Positions 1 through 12,600 of a DNA stretch of 64,000 bases are shown one piece after another (positions within the stretch are counted from its first letter, which is position 1; every line of letters starts with the position of its first letter). The notes beneath the pieces were generated by a model. The model saw nothing but the letters and a program-made list of their open reading frames with translations. It did no database searches and had not been told where the DNA came from. Source of the stretch: Phorcus lineatus (Eukaryota > Mollusca > Gastropoda > Trochida > Trochidae). The stretch covers positions 41,402,520-41,466,519 of the forward strand of contig OV121089.1 of the NCBI GenBank assembly GCA_921293015.1, given 5' to 3'. The position numbers were made by a program, and so were the translations under genes.

Positions 1-2370
1 ATCCGAGGAAACTTCCTCTAATAAATTTACCATAAGCTAACGTTCGTTTTGTTCCGGAGTAGAGCGCATGGAGGCATTGGAGGGGTAGCTTGACCGTAGC
101 TTTTACTCATTTACATTCTTGGGAATTAAGTAATTATAGGCATTCTGTATGCATTATGATCCGTTAATCTGTAGATGACGCCTTACTTATACTTCTTAAC
201 TATGTTATGTATGTTATCATACAAATTATATATCAATTTGTTCCGACAAGCACTTCCTTCGGTTTAAAATGACTAAAAACGTTGATATCAATTAGAATGA
301 GGTTTAAAAGAAACATTTAATAAAACAGGTCTATATTTCAAATGACGATTCTATAGTATCGATAAAGAAATCATCGGAAAAAACAGCCTTAATCACCATT
401 TGTAAGACCAAATAAACAATGATTGGAATTGTAAACTTTCTGTGAAAAGTGTTTTCAGTTCAATTGGACTTTTATTCTAGGCTAAATCTCATTTCCGTTT
501 GATTATATCTATATTCCTTAATTCAAAAACTTTTGAAATTACCTTTGCATCACTGTGAATTTAAATTTCTACCAACTCACGGTTCCGTTCTATCAATAAT
601 GTTAATGCGCTAATCATAGCAATTTCAAAGTTGTATTTCACGTCACGAAATAGTTTCATTGTAAAATACATGTATCAGTTCGAGTACATCTTTGCACGTA
701 TTTACGTATATCATCTTGATCTTGACGTATACATCTACGGAAATGAAGATAAGATAATCAATTACGTGGGTTTTGTAAAAAAACCAAATTTAATCAACAA
801 CCTGTGAATTATTAAATTTACAGTCAACTTATTTCATCATAAAATATATTCATATATAAATTTCTATAAATAAGTTCACAAGAGACTACTTTAAACATAT
901 GACATACATTTTCCTCACATTTCCTTTAATCTTAAATGTAGCTAAGCTTCAACGTATGTTATATTCTACAAACTATCATAGTTAAGTAGTTACATTTTAC
1001 ATAGTTATATTTTACCATTTGTTTTTATTATTCATATTGAAAGATTTTCTTGCTCTGCTTGTATACACATTGGCCTGTCTCGGCCTGGCGAGGACTGGCG
1101 ATTACTTTGATTAGATAAGGTATTGGTCTATGCACGGGGCCTATAGAACATGTGCAAGCATGTTTTGAAGATTTCATTATCATCAGAAGAGTATCAAAAC
1201 AAATTCATTTATTTGATCAGACTTTTACCGAATTGATATGATTACTTTAAGACCAAAAATATAAATGATATGGCGAATGAAGTTTCTTATTTCATAACAA
1301 CATAAAAAAAATCTAAAATCGATACAGTTTGGTCTATTGATAACGGTTTATTCGTTTATTATTGTAACTAAACGTGTAACAATGTTGACTTAAAGTTATG
1401 AAAAAGTACAATGGATCAATCGATATAAATGTTACTGGCCTAACAGGACCACTCATATTACTAATAGTATACTGTCGATTACTGTAGGTGTTATGTTGAT
1501 GTTGAAAGTACAATCCACAAAGCAGAATTTGACCCCTCATGTGTTACTGACACTATTACCTTACAACATAAATCTTACGATGGTTTATTTTCAATATCTC
1601 ATTGACATATATCCAATCACCTGGTTAGAAACCGATAATGGACATTAATGTTTCCGACGGTAGGTACAATTTGTTATTTTCTGGTTTTCCTTGCCAACAC
1701 AATCTTCACTACAAGATTTTCTAAAATCTTTTCTCACCTTTCATTTTTTAAATTTTCTTCACTGTTTAATTTGTTTAAATACAACATCAGTGTAGTTCCT
1801 GAAGGGTTCATGTGGAAAATTGCCTACCGATTTGCTTGGTTTCTCTTGAATTCTAAACAAGAAGATATCATTATCATCCCATTTTAACAGAACTGGCGAA
1901 AATGACCCAGGAATCTGATCACCAAGGAACAACCACATTGAAGACCTACTGGCCATATTTTTTCATCTCATTATTCGTTCTGATGCGTTTAATTGTTTCT
2001 TCATTTCACTTTTTATTTTCATTTACCAACTCTTCATTTTATAGAGAGAGAAAAAAGAGAAAATGTTTATTAAAGTGTCACGTACTTTAGAAATAAAATA
2101 CAATACATAGAAACATATACATATATTAGTCATTAGATATCACAGCAAAACAATATATAAAATATTAAAAACAGATATCAAAATTTACCTAGCAGCAATA
2201 GCAGTATATAACATTCACGCACAAGCACGCACGCAAAACAATCCACTCAACAAATAACACACGAGATCACGCAAATACTATCTTTAATATCACAAATACA
2301 TTCACTCGTTCTCACTTTCATAATCACACACCTCTAAATACACAATAGCACATTCTCACGTATACGTATG
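1..2370. other. AT-rich intergenic sequence, no gene recognised
   Basis: Long A+T-rich stretch. The few open frames (for example 1648-1887 +) are short, rich in F, K, I and L, lack recognisable domains and are not joined by convincing splice sites. The missing first exon of the dehydrogenase at 3613 could lie here or before the window, but I could not identify it. Confidence 0.5.
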
Positions 2371-2374
2371 TAGA

Positions 2375-2625
2375 CATATACGCCTCTACACTTATACACA
2401 TACACATATCCACATACAAACATGCATACATACGTACATACCAACTTGCAACGTACATACTCACACACACGCACCCCTACATACATACATACATACATAC
2501 ATACACACACATACACATACACACATACATACATACATACATACAACCATACATACATAAAATACATACATATATACATACATAAAATACATACATAAAA
2601 TACATACATAAAAATACATACATTT
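2375..2625. repeat. (CATA)n microsatellite, imperfect
   Basis: Imperfect runs of CATA/TACA with interruptions such as 'cataaaatacata'. It produces a spurious minus-strand frame rich in Y, V, C and M, which is not a gene. Confidence 0.9.
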
Positions 2626-2738
2626 GCCCAAGCAAATATGCCTAATTTCAGTTTACAAACATTATACTTTTTAACCAAATAGATACATGTATAAACATTT
2701 AAAGAAATGAAATTCTTCTGTTAACCATTAAATGTACC

Positions 2739-3560
2739 TTAGAGGCGAGGAGAAGTTGACATTGGGAGTTTTCCATTAAAAATATTTTTTTCTCTTGTGT
2801 TTTTCCGCGTACGCGTAAAAGAATCATCTTTATTTACAGCAGATCTTAAAACATCATACATGATATCAGAGTAGAGTGGGCAGGTAATGATGAAATGAGA
2901 CTCATCCTCGATATCCTGCGGACAAAGGGGGCACACTCAGTCATGTAGAGGGGGTAGGCGGCTTAGAGTATCTTCCGGTTTCTATACATAGGGGCAGACT
3001 GCAGGCTCTTAGTCGTATGAAGAACTTGCGGTGGTATCTAGATGACGTGCTGGTTACATAGGGTTCCGGGCTCAAGTCTTTCTTGCACAGGCGATACGTC
3101 CTTAGTTTATTCCCATTCGTTAGATTGCCCTTGTCGTCCCATAAGTCATTAAACCACTTCTGTTCATCTAATATGTATAGCTGCTGGCGTAATGCTGGAA
3201 TGCAAGATTTGTCCAGGTGAAGATATTGCTCGAGACCCAGAGATTTGCTTAGTTTCTTTACTCTATATTCCCAAGATCTCCTTCGTTTGAGTGACCACTT
3301 GTGCACTTTGAGCGGGAGTCTACATTCAGGCATTTGTTGTATTCTCATCCACATTCTGTACACTTCCAGGCATTGTTTTGTTAGGCATGACGTCCAACCC
3401 ATATCCCCTCTTGTTGCGATATTTGATGATTTACTGTTAGCTCCAAGAAAAAAGCGACAGGCTCGATTTTGAATTGTATTAAGAGCTTTATGTTCATAGA
3501 GTCCCCAGATTGCCGCTCCATATGTCAGGATAGGTTGTACTAATGAGTTATATAGCGCTG
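2739..3560 (-). mobile_element. Jockey-type non-LTR retrotransposon 3' fragment (RT C-terminus)
   Basis: Read on the minus strand from about 3560, the sequence gives the C-terminal end of a LINE reverse-transcriptase ORF. It begins with a 'LTYGAAIWGLYEHK' segment and continues through 'NRACRFFLGANSK' and 'DMGWTSCLTKQCL' to 'FIRLRACSLPLCIETGRY'. After a stop and frame change near 2940 comes a 'CPLCPQDIEDESHF' zinc-knuckle-like tail. This layout is typical of molluscan jockey/RTE-like elements. The fragment is 5'-truncated and frame-broken, so it is dead. It lies just upstream of the first recognised dehydrogenase exon, in antisense orientation. Confidence 0.85.
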
Positions 3561-3612
3561 TAAATACATATATTACCCTTTATTAACTAACCAGCATGTT
3601 AATTCTTTGCAG

Positions 3613-6600
3613 CCCCTTTGAAGGGTCTCGTTGCCTTGGTAACCGGTGCAACCAGTGGTATTGGTCTCGGTATTGCACACAGCTTGGCAAAACGCGGCTG
3701 CAACATATATGTCAATGGCCTCGGCGAGCAGAGTGTATTCAACCAACTCAAAGAAGACTTTTCAAGGTACCTGCCATGTGGAATGATTATTTAGTTTCGA
3801 TAGAATGTTTTATTATTTGACATAGTGCCTAAATATTAGTTTTTCCCGAGCGTTAGCAAGGAAAACAGTGATATTTAGGCCCGAGTGTCGTGGATATAGT
3901 ATGTCATGGGCACGAATATCAAATTCTGTTTATTACTGATGTTGTCAAATTGCATTAAATAATCAAAATCAACCTCCTGGCATCGGAAGGCTCTTGAAAC
4001 CCAACGTCATTGCGGAACTTTGACGTGACCTCATAGTGAACAAGTGATATTATGCGCTAGGGCATCGTATGAAATATGAACCCCATAAAATTGCCCTCGT
4101 AGGTTATAAAACAGAATTGGATTATGACAGCCTACTTCATGATGCATGGCGTCCAAACAATATGTATTATCATATTATACTTCAGACAGCATGGAGTCGA
4201 CGCACACTTTTCAAACGATGACCTGTCTAAGTTGAGAGAATTAGAAAAACTTCACTCTGATGTCATCACAGCCTATCCAAAGGGTGTGAACATATTGGTA
4301 AACAATGCGGGTTCGTATGCTGTTTGATTGATAGTAAAACATGCTTTAGTGGAGTAAAACGTTAGGACTAGAGTGTGTTAGGGGTTTATATTCTTAAAAC
4401 CTTAAATACATGAATTAGTTTTCAAGTCAAACTAGCTCTTTTGTTTCATAATTTAAAATGGAGTTTTAAGTGTTACTTGTGCAGATGTATATTGTAAACA
4501 TATATAAATATATCATGTGAAATGTTTCATTAATTCATTGATATCTTAGAATCTTTCTCCAAAGGTTTCCAGCACGTTTGTCCGATCGAGACGTTTCCAG
4601 TGGATAAATGGGATGCCATGATCGCAGTGATGTTGAGCGCCCCGTTCCATCTTACCCGACTGTTTCTGCCGTACATGAAGGAACGGGGTTGGGGTAGAAT
4701 TATCAACATGTCTTCCTGCCACGGCCATGTTGCATCTGCAAATAAATCCGCATATGTGTCAGCCAAACATGGAATTATTGGTTTGACAAAGGTACCTAAA
4801 CAGAATAATCCAAATAAACTTGTTTAAATTAGTTTTTATCTTTTTTTCTAAAGGAAATAGAAACACGTGTATGATTTCAGAAAGTTTAAGTTATGGTAAT
4901 AAGTCCCAGATCAATTATTAATGATTGTCGAAGTATGACGTCCTCATAAATATATTGTAATAAGGCTAATGAACAAAATGGCAACTAGAAATATCTATAT
5001 ATTTTGTTGGGTTTACCGCTTATATAATACAAGGCGTGCCTCATTGTTCATTAAGTATTCATTTTGAGGCCATAACCATAATTCCCATTCCAAAACTTCT
5101 TTATTCTTTTTCAGACAGTTGCTATAGAAACGGCTGGTTCAGGAATAACATGTAACGCCATTTGTCCCGGCTATGTTGAAACACCTTGTGAGTTTTAATC
5201 TTTTTTTTGTCTTTTTTTTTGGTGTGATTGTCTTGCGTTTTTCCAAAGAAAACCAGATAAACTATCATCATAAGAAAAATACAGAATTAGTTGTTATTAA
5301 CATATATGGAAAATAACATTTACATGAAGAAAGAAAGACACTATCAATGTGTGAGTTGTGGTTTGTCGTTGAGATAGAGAATATATTCGTAGAGAAAAAA
5401 TTCTATGAAATAAGCTATTCGTACTCATCGAATCACATTTCTGAGAGTTGTCTCGAAAAAATTTATAATGTGATCATGTTTCTCTCCCAGTGTTCACTAA
5501 GCAAGCGGAGGATAGATCTCGAGACCAGGGAATCACTGTGGAAGAAGCAAAGGTAGAGGCTTTCTTTCCTTGTTATATAGTGTGAACGATAGGATAAATA
5601 TATTTGGTGATGACATCTAGTTAGTCTCCATTGAATATCTTATAATATTGATAAATATGTTACAGTCTGATTAAGGCTAATCGTGTTCCGAGGAATATAA
5701 GAAAAAATTACAAGAGTGATTGGAAGTCATTCTATCAAGGGATATCATCTAAACAGCGTTGTTAAGAGGAAATCCCCTAATAATATGAGTTCGAGTATTT
5801 AAAAAAAACTAGTTGGGCTTTTTAGTATAAAAAAAACATTTTGATGTTTGAACTCAAATATATGTTATAATATTATGGATAATCAGTGAAGATTATTTCA
5901 AATCTAATTCTTTAAAGATACGATGAAAGTTTTTTTTAATGAATGCTATTTACAGGAATGACTAAAAGTATTGATGAGATTTTAAAATTATTTTGAAATC
6001 TACATTTCAGGCACAGATAGTTGGGGTACATGCTTCAAAACAACCTGTGAAGATAGAACATGTAAGCATTAGTACGGTAGTCGAGAAAGGAACAGAAATC
6101 TGTGCATCTTATTTCCTCTAATAAGCGCCCGGGCACCTATTTTTCAGCATCCATTGACCCTCGGCGCTTATTAGAGGTCCGGCGCTTATTGAGGATCTTG
6201 CATGTAATGCTTTAATGCTTTAGACCCGGCGCTTGTTAACTCAACTACCCTGGTCCCCACCCCACTCCCCTTTGATGATCCATAAGAAATGTGTTGTCTT
6301 CAGTAGTAGTTTTGGTAATTAGGATTGTCCTTTTCAATTATTATGACGCTTTATTACATGAAGTAAATTGTGAAAAAAACCATTACGAAGTATTATGCTT
6401 TTCATTATGCAATGCAATATAAAGTTTTTCCTTATAAAAAAATATGAATCCAACAGAAAATGAGCCTCACCTCAAAAACATATATAAGTATGCATATTCA
6501 TCTACATTACGTTTTACTATATAAAAGTGTATGACATAGTCAAAATAGATTATCCATGATGTTATATCTTGCCTCGCCAGATTGGGGAGATGGCTGCTTT

Positions 6601-6673
6601 CTTGTGTTCACCCGCGGCTGACCAGATGACAGGTGCCTCCTTGACCATGGACGGAGGCTGGACAGCCCAGTGA
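3613..6673 (+). CDS. 3-hydroxybutyrate dehydrogenase-like short-chain dehydrogenase (5' partial)
   Basis: Classical SDR, predicted to oxidise (R)-3-hydroxybutyrate to acetoacetate with NAD. Exons with consistent phases are 3613-3766, 4186-4310, 4565-4791, 5115-5187, 5491-5552, 6011-6061 and 6581-6673 (TGA). Visible motifs are the Rossmann loop TGATSGIG, NNAG, the catalytic Ser in 'NMSSCHG', the YVSAK active site (Tyr-x3-Lys) and the ICPGYVETP loop. The protein ends in DGGWTAQ, as bacterial 3-hydroxybutyrate dehydrogenases do; from memory it is closer to those than to vertebrate BDH1 or BDH2. The first coding exon was not found; about ten residues or fewer seem missing, because the first seen exon begins right before 'LKGLVALVTG'. 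The third exon start at 4565 was preferred to an AG at 4549-4550 because it restores NNAG followed by FQHV. A poly(A) signal AATAAA sits at 7008-7013. Exact substrate is inference. Confidence 0.88.
3820..4110 (+). repeat. Dispersed repeat, copy 1 (in dehydrogenase intron)
   Basis: The sequence running from 'cctaaatattag' through 'gagtgtcgtgg' and 'ttctgtttatta' to 'ctagggcatcgta' recurs in reverse orientation at about 59900-60240. Both copies are diverged. No coding capacity is seen, so it is probably a non-autonomous element. Confidence 0.6.
6115..6245. repeat. Interspersed repeat with GCGCTTATT motifs
   Basis: Contains one 'aataagcgcc' and three forward 'ggcgctt(a/g)tt' motifs within about 120 bases, much more GC-rich than the surrounding intron. 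No target duplication was identified, so the class is unknown. Confidence 0.45.
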
Positions 6674-7013
6674 TTGACCATTGATGATTGAGAGATATAT
6701 ATTTATCCAACCCATCCTTTGCGTGTTTCACTCATATAGGATGTATAGCCTCTGTGACAGTGCAACCAGTGACTGTGTACGTCGTGAACCAATGAGATAC
6801 CGGAGGAACATCCACTTTGAAATATATACTCGGACTCAGGACTGTAGACGTGGTGATTAGACTGAATATTGAACTCGCTTTGGGTTGATACTCTGCAATC
6901 ACAAAGCAGTCATGTTTATGACATATGGTACTAAGTTGTACTAAAATTGGCGCCTTAAGGAGAAGCGGTTTATTTGTGTCATTTGAAAGTGTGTTATGAA
7001 CTCCTTAAATAAA
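6674..7013 (+). other. 3' UTR and poly(A) signal of the dehydrogenase gene
   Basis: Non-coding sequence from the TGA to AATAAA at 7008-7013, the first canonical signal downstream of the stop. Confidence 0.55.
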
Positions 7014-7479
7014 GAGCTTTGATGATTCCAGTCTTTGGTATACAGATGTGCAGGTGTGCGACCATGCAGAGTTCATTGTATCAGATACGTGATGTATTTC
7101 TGAAAGGCAGTTTCTTCACATCCATCGTCATAAGTGTGATGCCATGGGAATGTTTTGAACTTAGTTTCATAAGAAAAGAAAGATACTCCGATACCAATTT
7201 ATTTACTTCTTTTTTAAGGCATTCTAGAGGTTCATTTGGTAATCAATAAGGACACTTTCTTGGATAAGGAACTTTTTTATTCTGGGATAGTGACGTTTTG
7301 ACATAGATTCTAATGTGTAATGTCACCTGCTTGACAGCAACATTATATAATCTACGTCGAAACGTCGCTTATCCATAAAAGTTCTCCTTATTCAGGCCAA
7401 CCAGACAAAACTGCCGTACTGCCCAGGAAAACGTGCATGGAAAAGTCCACATTAAATGTGGAAAGTACAACATAAATAG

Positions 7480-7568
7480 ATTCACTCCACAAGCACGGGA
7501 GACATCGATACAGGTCATATATATTGTATATGACCTGTATTGATGTCTCCCGTGCTTGTGATTCACTC
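7480..7568. mobile_element. Palindromic MITE with 8-bp target-site duplication
   Basis: Two arms, about 7488-7522 and 7527-7560, form an almost perfect hairpin beginning 'cacaagcacgggagaca'. The unit is flanked by the direct repeat ATTCACTC at 7480-7487 and 7561-7568. An 8-bp duplication fits hAT- or P-like transposition. The element has no coding capacity. Confidence 0.75.
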
Positions 7569-9672
7569 GTCAGCAAAACATTAAATGACAACTTGTTCTT
7601 TGGTTACAACATTAAAACAAACATGAACGCGATAGACGATTTGTTGTCAATATAAACTATAGTGATCTAATCAATATATGCTTGCGTATTTATAAGGCAG
7701 CTTTTTCTCATGCTAAATTCAGTGTGAGAGTATGATAACCACCGATCCCGCAGTTTGATTCAATAAGTCTAATATTTTTCTAACTTCAAACTAGTTTAAT
7801 GGTGAAAAGAGCTTATAATGAGAAAAAGAGCAATTCAAACGAATTATTTTTAAATTGGTACTTGATATCCTAAGATTTTACGGGAATAACATCTTCACAA
7901 TTGAACCCTTAATTTTGATGGCATGGAATGTCGTTCGTCGTAAACGTTTCATATTCCTTCACAACTGCTGCACCTGAAACTTTGTGCTGAAATTTTGTGG
8001 GGAAATACCTAGTTTGTAAAGGATAAAGAATTGAACATTAAGTCCTTAAATCAACCCAACTTAATGACGATGTAAGGGAAGTCTATTGAAATCTTGCATT
8101 GTGTCCTCAACGTTCTGCTTTCCAATATAGTATTCATGTAACTTCATAAAAGCTTTGATGAGATTAATGCTGACGTGTGGGGAATTGTCCTCGAGCTGTC
8201 AACACACGATGGAGTTTGCATTTTTAAAATATCAACGATGCAAACAAAACCCTTGACATCTTTCTCTGTGTGTTGTGTAGTCGGTAAGGAGGAGCTGATG
8301 TCTCCAGGTCTCAAAATTAAAAATTGGCGTATAAATGGGGAATCTCACCCAAAATTCTACTGATATCAGATACATCGACATGAATCGATGATTTTATTTC
8401 AGCAACAAGTGATGATATTCTTGATAGACGAGAAAGCGATGGTGGGAATTCTAATTATCGTTTCATTACATGTCATAGAAAGTCGACTTTTCTTCACTTC
8501 CATCAGACACCAATGATTATGCTTATGGCCGTTGAAGATATTGTAGTGTTATATCCATTTTTTTTAATCATTACTTTTTGTGATACATGGACATTACAGT
8601 TATAGATATGATACACAACATGACATAAATACAAAAGCAATAATATACACTTTCAAGAATAAATTGATAACATAACAAGAAGATTTTAATAATCAACCTT
8701 CGGCTTTGGTTACAATGTTTTATATTATGTTCATAGTTTACTTCATTATGAAATGTGTAAAAATTGGGATTCATCGTTATCAGTGAAAGTATCATTGAAA
8801 TAAAATTTCTTTCAAACAGATAAAAAATCAATACATTCGATGCACTTTTAAAGACACCCTGAATGATATGTTTCTAAGTTAAATCTGAAACTGATTTTAT
8901 TCCTATCGATCGCCTTTTCTATCTGAAATATACTAACACATTCTTACGAATTTCTGAAAAAGTATTCCATTACATATACTAGCTATCTATCTTTTTTTTC
9001 GTTGTAAGCGGAGTTGAATAAAGTTTATACGTTTATATCGATTGATGAAATACTAAGTAAAAGAGTTTGCCTTTTGAAATATTATAGGCTATATTTCCTA
9101 TGAATCTAAACATAATATATGATATCATAATCTTGTTCAAGGGGAAGAAGCATGTTGGTTTTTTTTTAAACATGTCTATCAATTTTTTATAGCACGGTAG
9201 TTTATCTGATAATCTGATTATCGATGAAAATAAAGATTCAAAACTACCGTGCATGTATGTTTGTGTTTTAACATTGATCTTAATCACTCTTCTGGGGTGA
9301 GTTCATTATACCTTTAGGTTGGAAATAGTTTAACTAGAACGGAAAATTGAAATAATCAATATCTGAAAATGATAAACTTGTAGATTGGAAAGAATCCAAG
9401 TACCCACCCGTATCTCAATAGTATATTTAGATATCATAGGGGACAATAAATCCTCAACTGTCAATTATTAGGCCTATCAAAATTTTGCTTTTCTTTTCAG
9501 ACTGTAGCTAAATTTATTAAAGGGAGGTAACTATTGTGTATCATTTGGAAAGCTGGAATGAACTAATGTTTCTCAATGTTTTCCGAATGCGATTGTTTAT
9601 GCGGGAAACTTTGAGTGGATGATTTTGAAATTTCAAACTGCATAGATGATGTAGCCAATTAGTCTTATCGAC
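7569..9672. other. Intergenic sequence, no gene recognised
   Basis: AT-rich spacer between the dehydrogenase gene and CENP-M. It contains a short inverted repeat at about 9192-9253, with 'gcacggtagttt' at one end and its complement at the other. The open frames (8175-8363 +, 8571-8831 -, 9033-9287 -) have no recognisable domain or exon structure. Confidence 0.5.
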
Positions 9673-12600
9673 ATGTCGGAGACGGACCTTTTATCTCCGC
9701 TCAGCAAGTTGCCGAATCGACAAGAATGCACAGTGTTGGTGAGACTCAACATTTATTACAACCATTTTGGTATTGTCCGGTTTTCGATCAACGGAGAATC
9801 CGAAGAGCAGGCTTTCTTTTCAACATGTTGTTAAATGTTAACATTAATTTAGTACCTTCAAAGACTTCGACATTAATCCATTTTGTAACTCATTCAGACT
9901 TATGTGAAATTATCAACATTTTTAGATATAACTGTGAAAGATAATGAAATCTTTACCTAAAGGCTAAACAGACTGAGTCTGAACAGTGTCAGCATTGTTT
10001 CATTAATAAATAAAAGTGATTAATGACAGCAGTAAGGTTTGGTTGTAATGCTACACTGAATTTCAGCGCAGAACAAGCCACAGTTCACTAGTTTCGGCTT
10101 TTGCGAGCAGCTTTGACTGTAATGTATTTACACAGCAGTGTCGCAGGCTTTCTCCCTACAATAATATAAGCAACCATAAGTGAAATAATCTTGAAAGCGG
10201 CATCAGATCCCAAATCACCTTTATAATAACAATAGAGGATATGAAACAGATTTTGTTGTCGTATCAAACGTTTATAAACAGGCAAAAATTAATGTTATTT
10301 CGTTACTTACATTTTGGCAATTGCAAATACTTACTTCATATGTGCTTTGGTATCACACTGGAATTATATTGCAGTATAATTTAAACACTACCTTTCAAGG
10401 AAGGGTAATAAGTTATTGTTTTGCCGCATGATCAGTTCAGTCAGGTAAAAGTTAACTTAAAGAGCCACTCCGTGATTTTTATAACATATTATTTACCTTT
10501 GATTCGAACCTAAATGTCATATGTTGTGATATAAAATCAAAACAGGTTTACTTTTCATGTCCAAAAGAAATATATATGACAAATACTAGTTTTCCAAGAA
10601 AAACTAAAAATAGCCTCATTAATGCACAGAGGTGTAGATATCACGTCCAATATACATGGATACTAGTTATATAACCTAACAAACGCTATTAACTCCAAAC
10701 TGCCTTACTGGCTGTTTTAGATAAGTCTCCAAAATTACGTTTGACTATTTGACGCGCGCCACTGTCCGGTTTTCGATCACAATTGCGACGTAAAAAAACA
10801 ATAAGCTTTAAAATGTGTCTTTTTGGTAACAATCGATACTTCGCGATCAAATGATACCATTGATCAAGTTTGGCATATATTACTTCAACAACTCACGGAG
10901 TGGCTCTTAAAGTGTTAAGTGTTAACTACCGTAGTATTTTCACAGATTGTCGGCGATGAAGGAACAGGCAAGCATGAACTGGGACTGGCCATGCTAAACT
11001 TGAAGACCTCCTTCTCCCTTCATGTGTAGGTGTTTGATGTTCAATATGTTCAATATGTTCTACCTCATTACATGCTAAGTAAAATTTTGCAACTTGACCA
11101 ATTACGCAGTTATTGCTAGAAGCTCTCTCTTTCAACAACCAAACTTTTCTCAACAAGTAATAAATGAAGAGTGCTAGAATCCATCAAAGAGGTGTATACT
11201 CAAAGCCCATATATAGGCCAATCACAAAGGTGGATTCTCTTTGAAAATCTATCAAGGGGAAATGTCACATTAGATCTAAAATTTTCATATTTACAATACC
11301 TCCAATAATTTTCCAATAGATTGACATTTCATTAATAAAAAACTAAGTGTCAATAATTTATATACAATCTTTTATTCAAGTAATCCTTTATGATACTGTG
11401 TAAAATCAGGTAATAATGTATTCTGTTATGCTATTTTTTCTGAAATATTTCCTTTGTCTTCAGGCGGACTGCATCATCCTTGCCTCTTCCATCAGAAAAC
11501 GAAGCATCACGACCTCGGATTGATTTCATTGCCTTTGTTCTAAATGTAACCAATGAAACAAGGTGATTATTGCTAACATCCAGTTCAAATTTATAGCCAA
11601 GTCAACAAATATATGTCTCCTACAGTGAGTTCACAAAGAATTTGTTTATGACGTCAAAGACTTAAAAATAAAGGAATGTGCTGTAACAGTTTTTGTTAGG
11701 CTCCATCTAGTTAAAACTAGATGAAATGATTCGTCAATACATCTAGCGAATGACGTGGAATAAGTGTGTAATTCGCTAGATGTAATAACGGACTTCGGGA
11801 CGTTTTATATTACAGCTAGTCTTAACTGAACAGAACAGAACAAAACAATTTTATTTTTCATAATTCACAACAGTGACATAGAGAACAGTTAAATATATTA
11901 TATCCATATATATGTATATATTTACAAATTGGAATAATAGTGTGCCGTATGCATAGACGTGTGCTGTGCGTAGATTAAAATTGACACAGACCTTCCTTAA
12001 CGAATCTTGCCAAGTTTAGTAAAAGTGGTTTATAAGTGTAACTAGATTGTGATATGCTAAAGTGATGCTCAGGTGATAAATAAGTCATTTCTTATGTGTC
12101 ACTTTGCATAATTTTGTTTGGTTTTGATACTGATACTCTAATGTTTCAGTTTGAAGGTTGTAGAGAAATGTCTGAGCAAGGTTGATGTGAGGTTCTTTCT
12201 TGGCAAATCTTGTCTCATTGTCACAGGTGGTGAGTCTACTGTTTCATTTTACAAAAACATTCTTAATCATATCGTGTTGTTTTCTTTTGTTCCTGCACTA
12301 ATCAAAGAGTACTTGTAAATAAATTGTTTCACTCAATTACAGTATGTTTTGCTGAATGTTAGTAAGGGTCCTTTAAATCTTAAAAATGGAAAACGTAACT
12401 TTGGAAAATTTAAAATCCCTGTCCTGCTGACAAAATGTAGCATTATCACATAGAAAATTCAAAAAGACAATTAATTGGTCTGTCTCAATAGTTTTGTAGG
12501 AATGTAATTAGCAGTAAACAATCTGCTGATTGATTGAAAGATATGGTTTTTAAATAATTGCTGATGAATGTTTTAGATATCGTCAGATATAATTAGTGAC

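Noticed and set aside
2334..2678. 114-aa minus-strand frame rich in Y, V, C and M
   Set aside because: Product of a (CATA)n microsatellite, not a protein gene.
4551..4564. Upstream acceptor for dehydrogenase exon 3 (AG at 4549-4550)
   Set aside because: It would change the conserved NNAG to NNAE and add five extra residues. The AG at 4563-4564 restores the family sequence.
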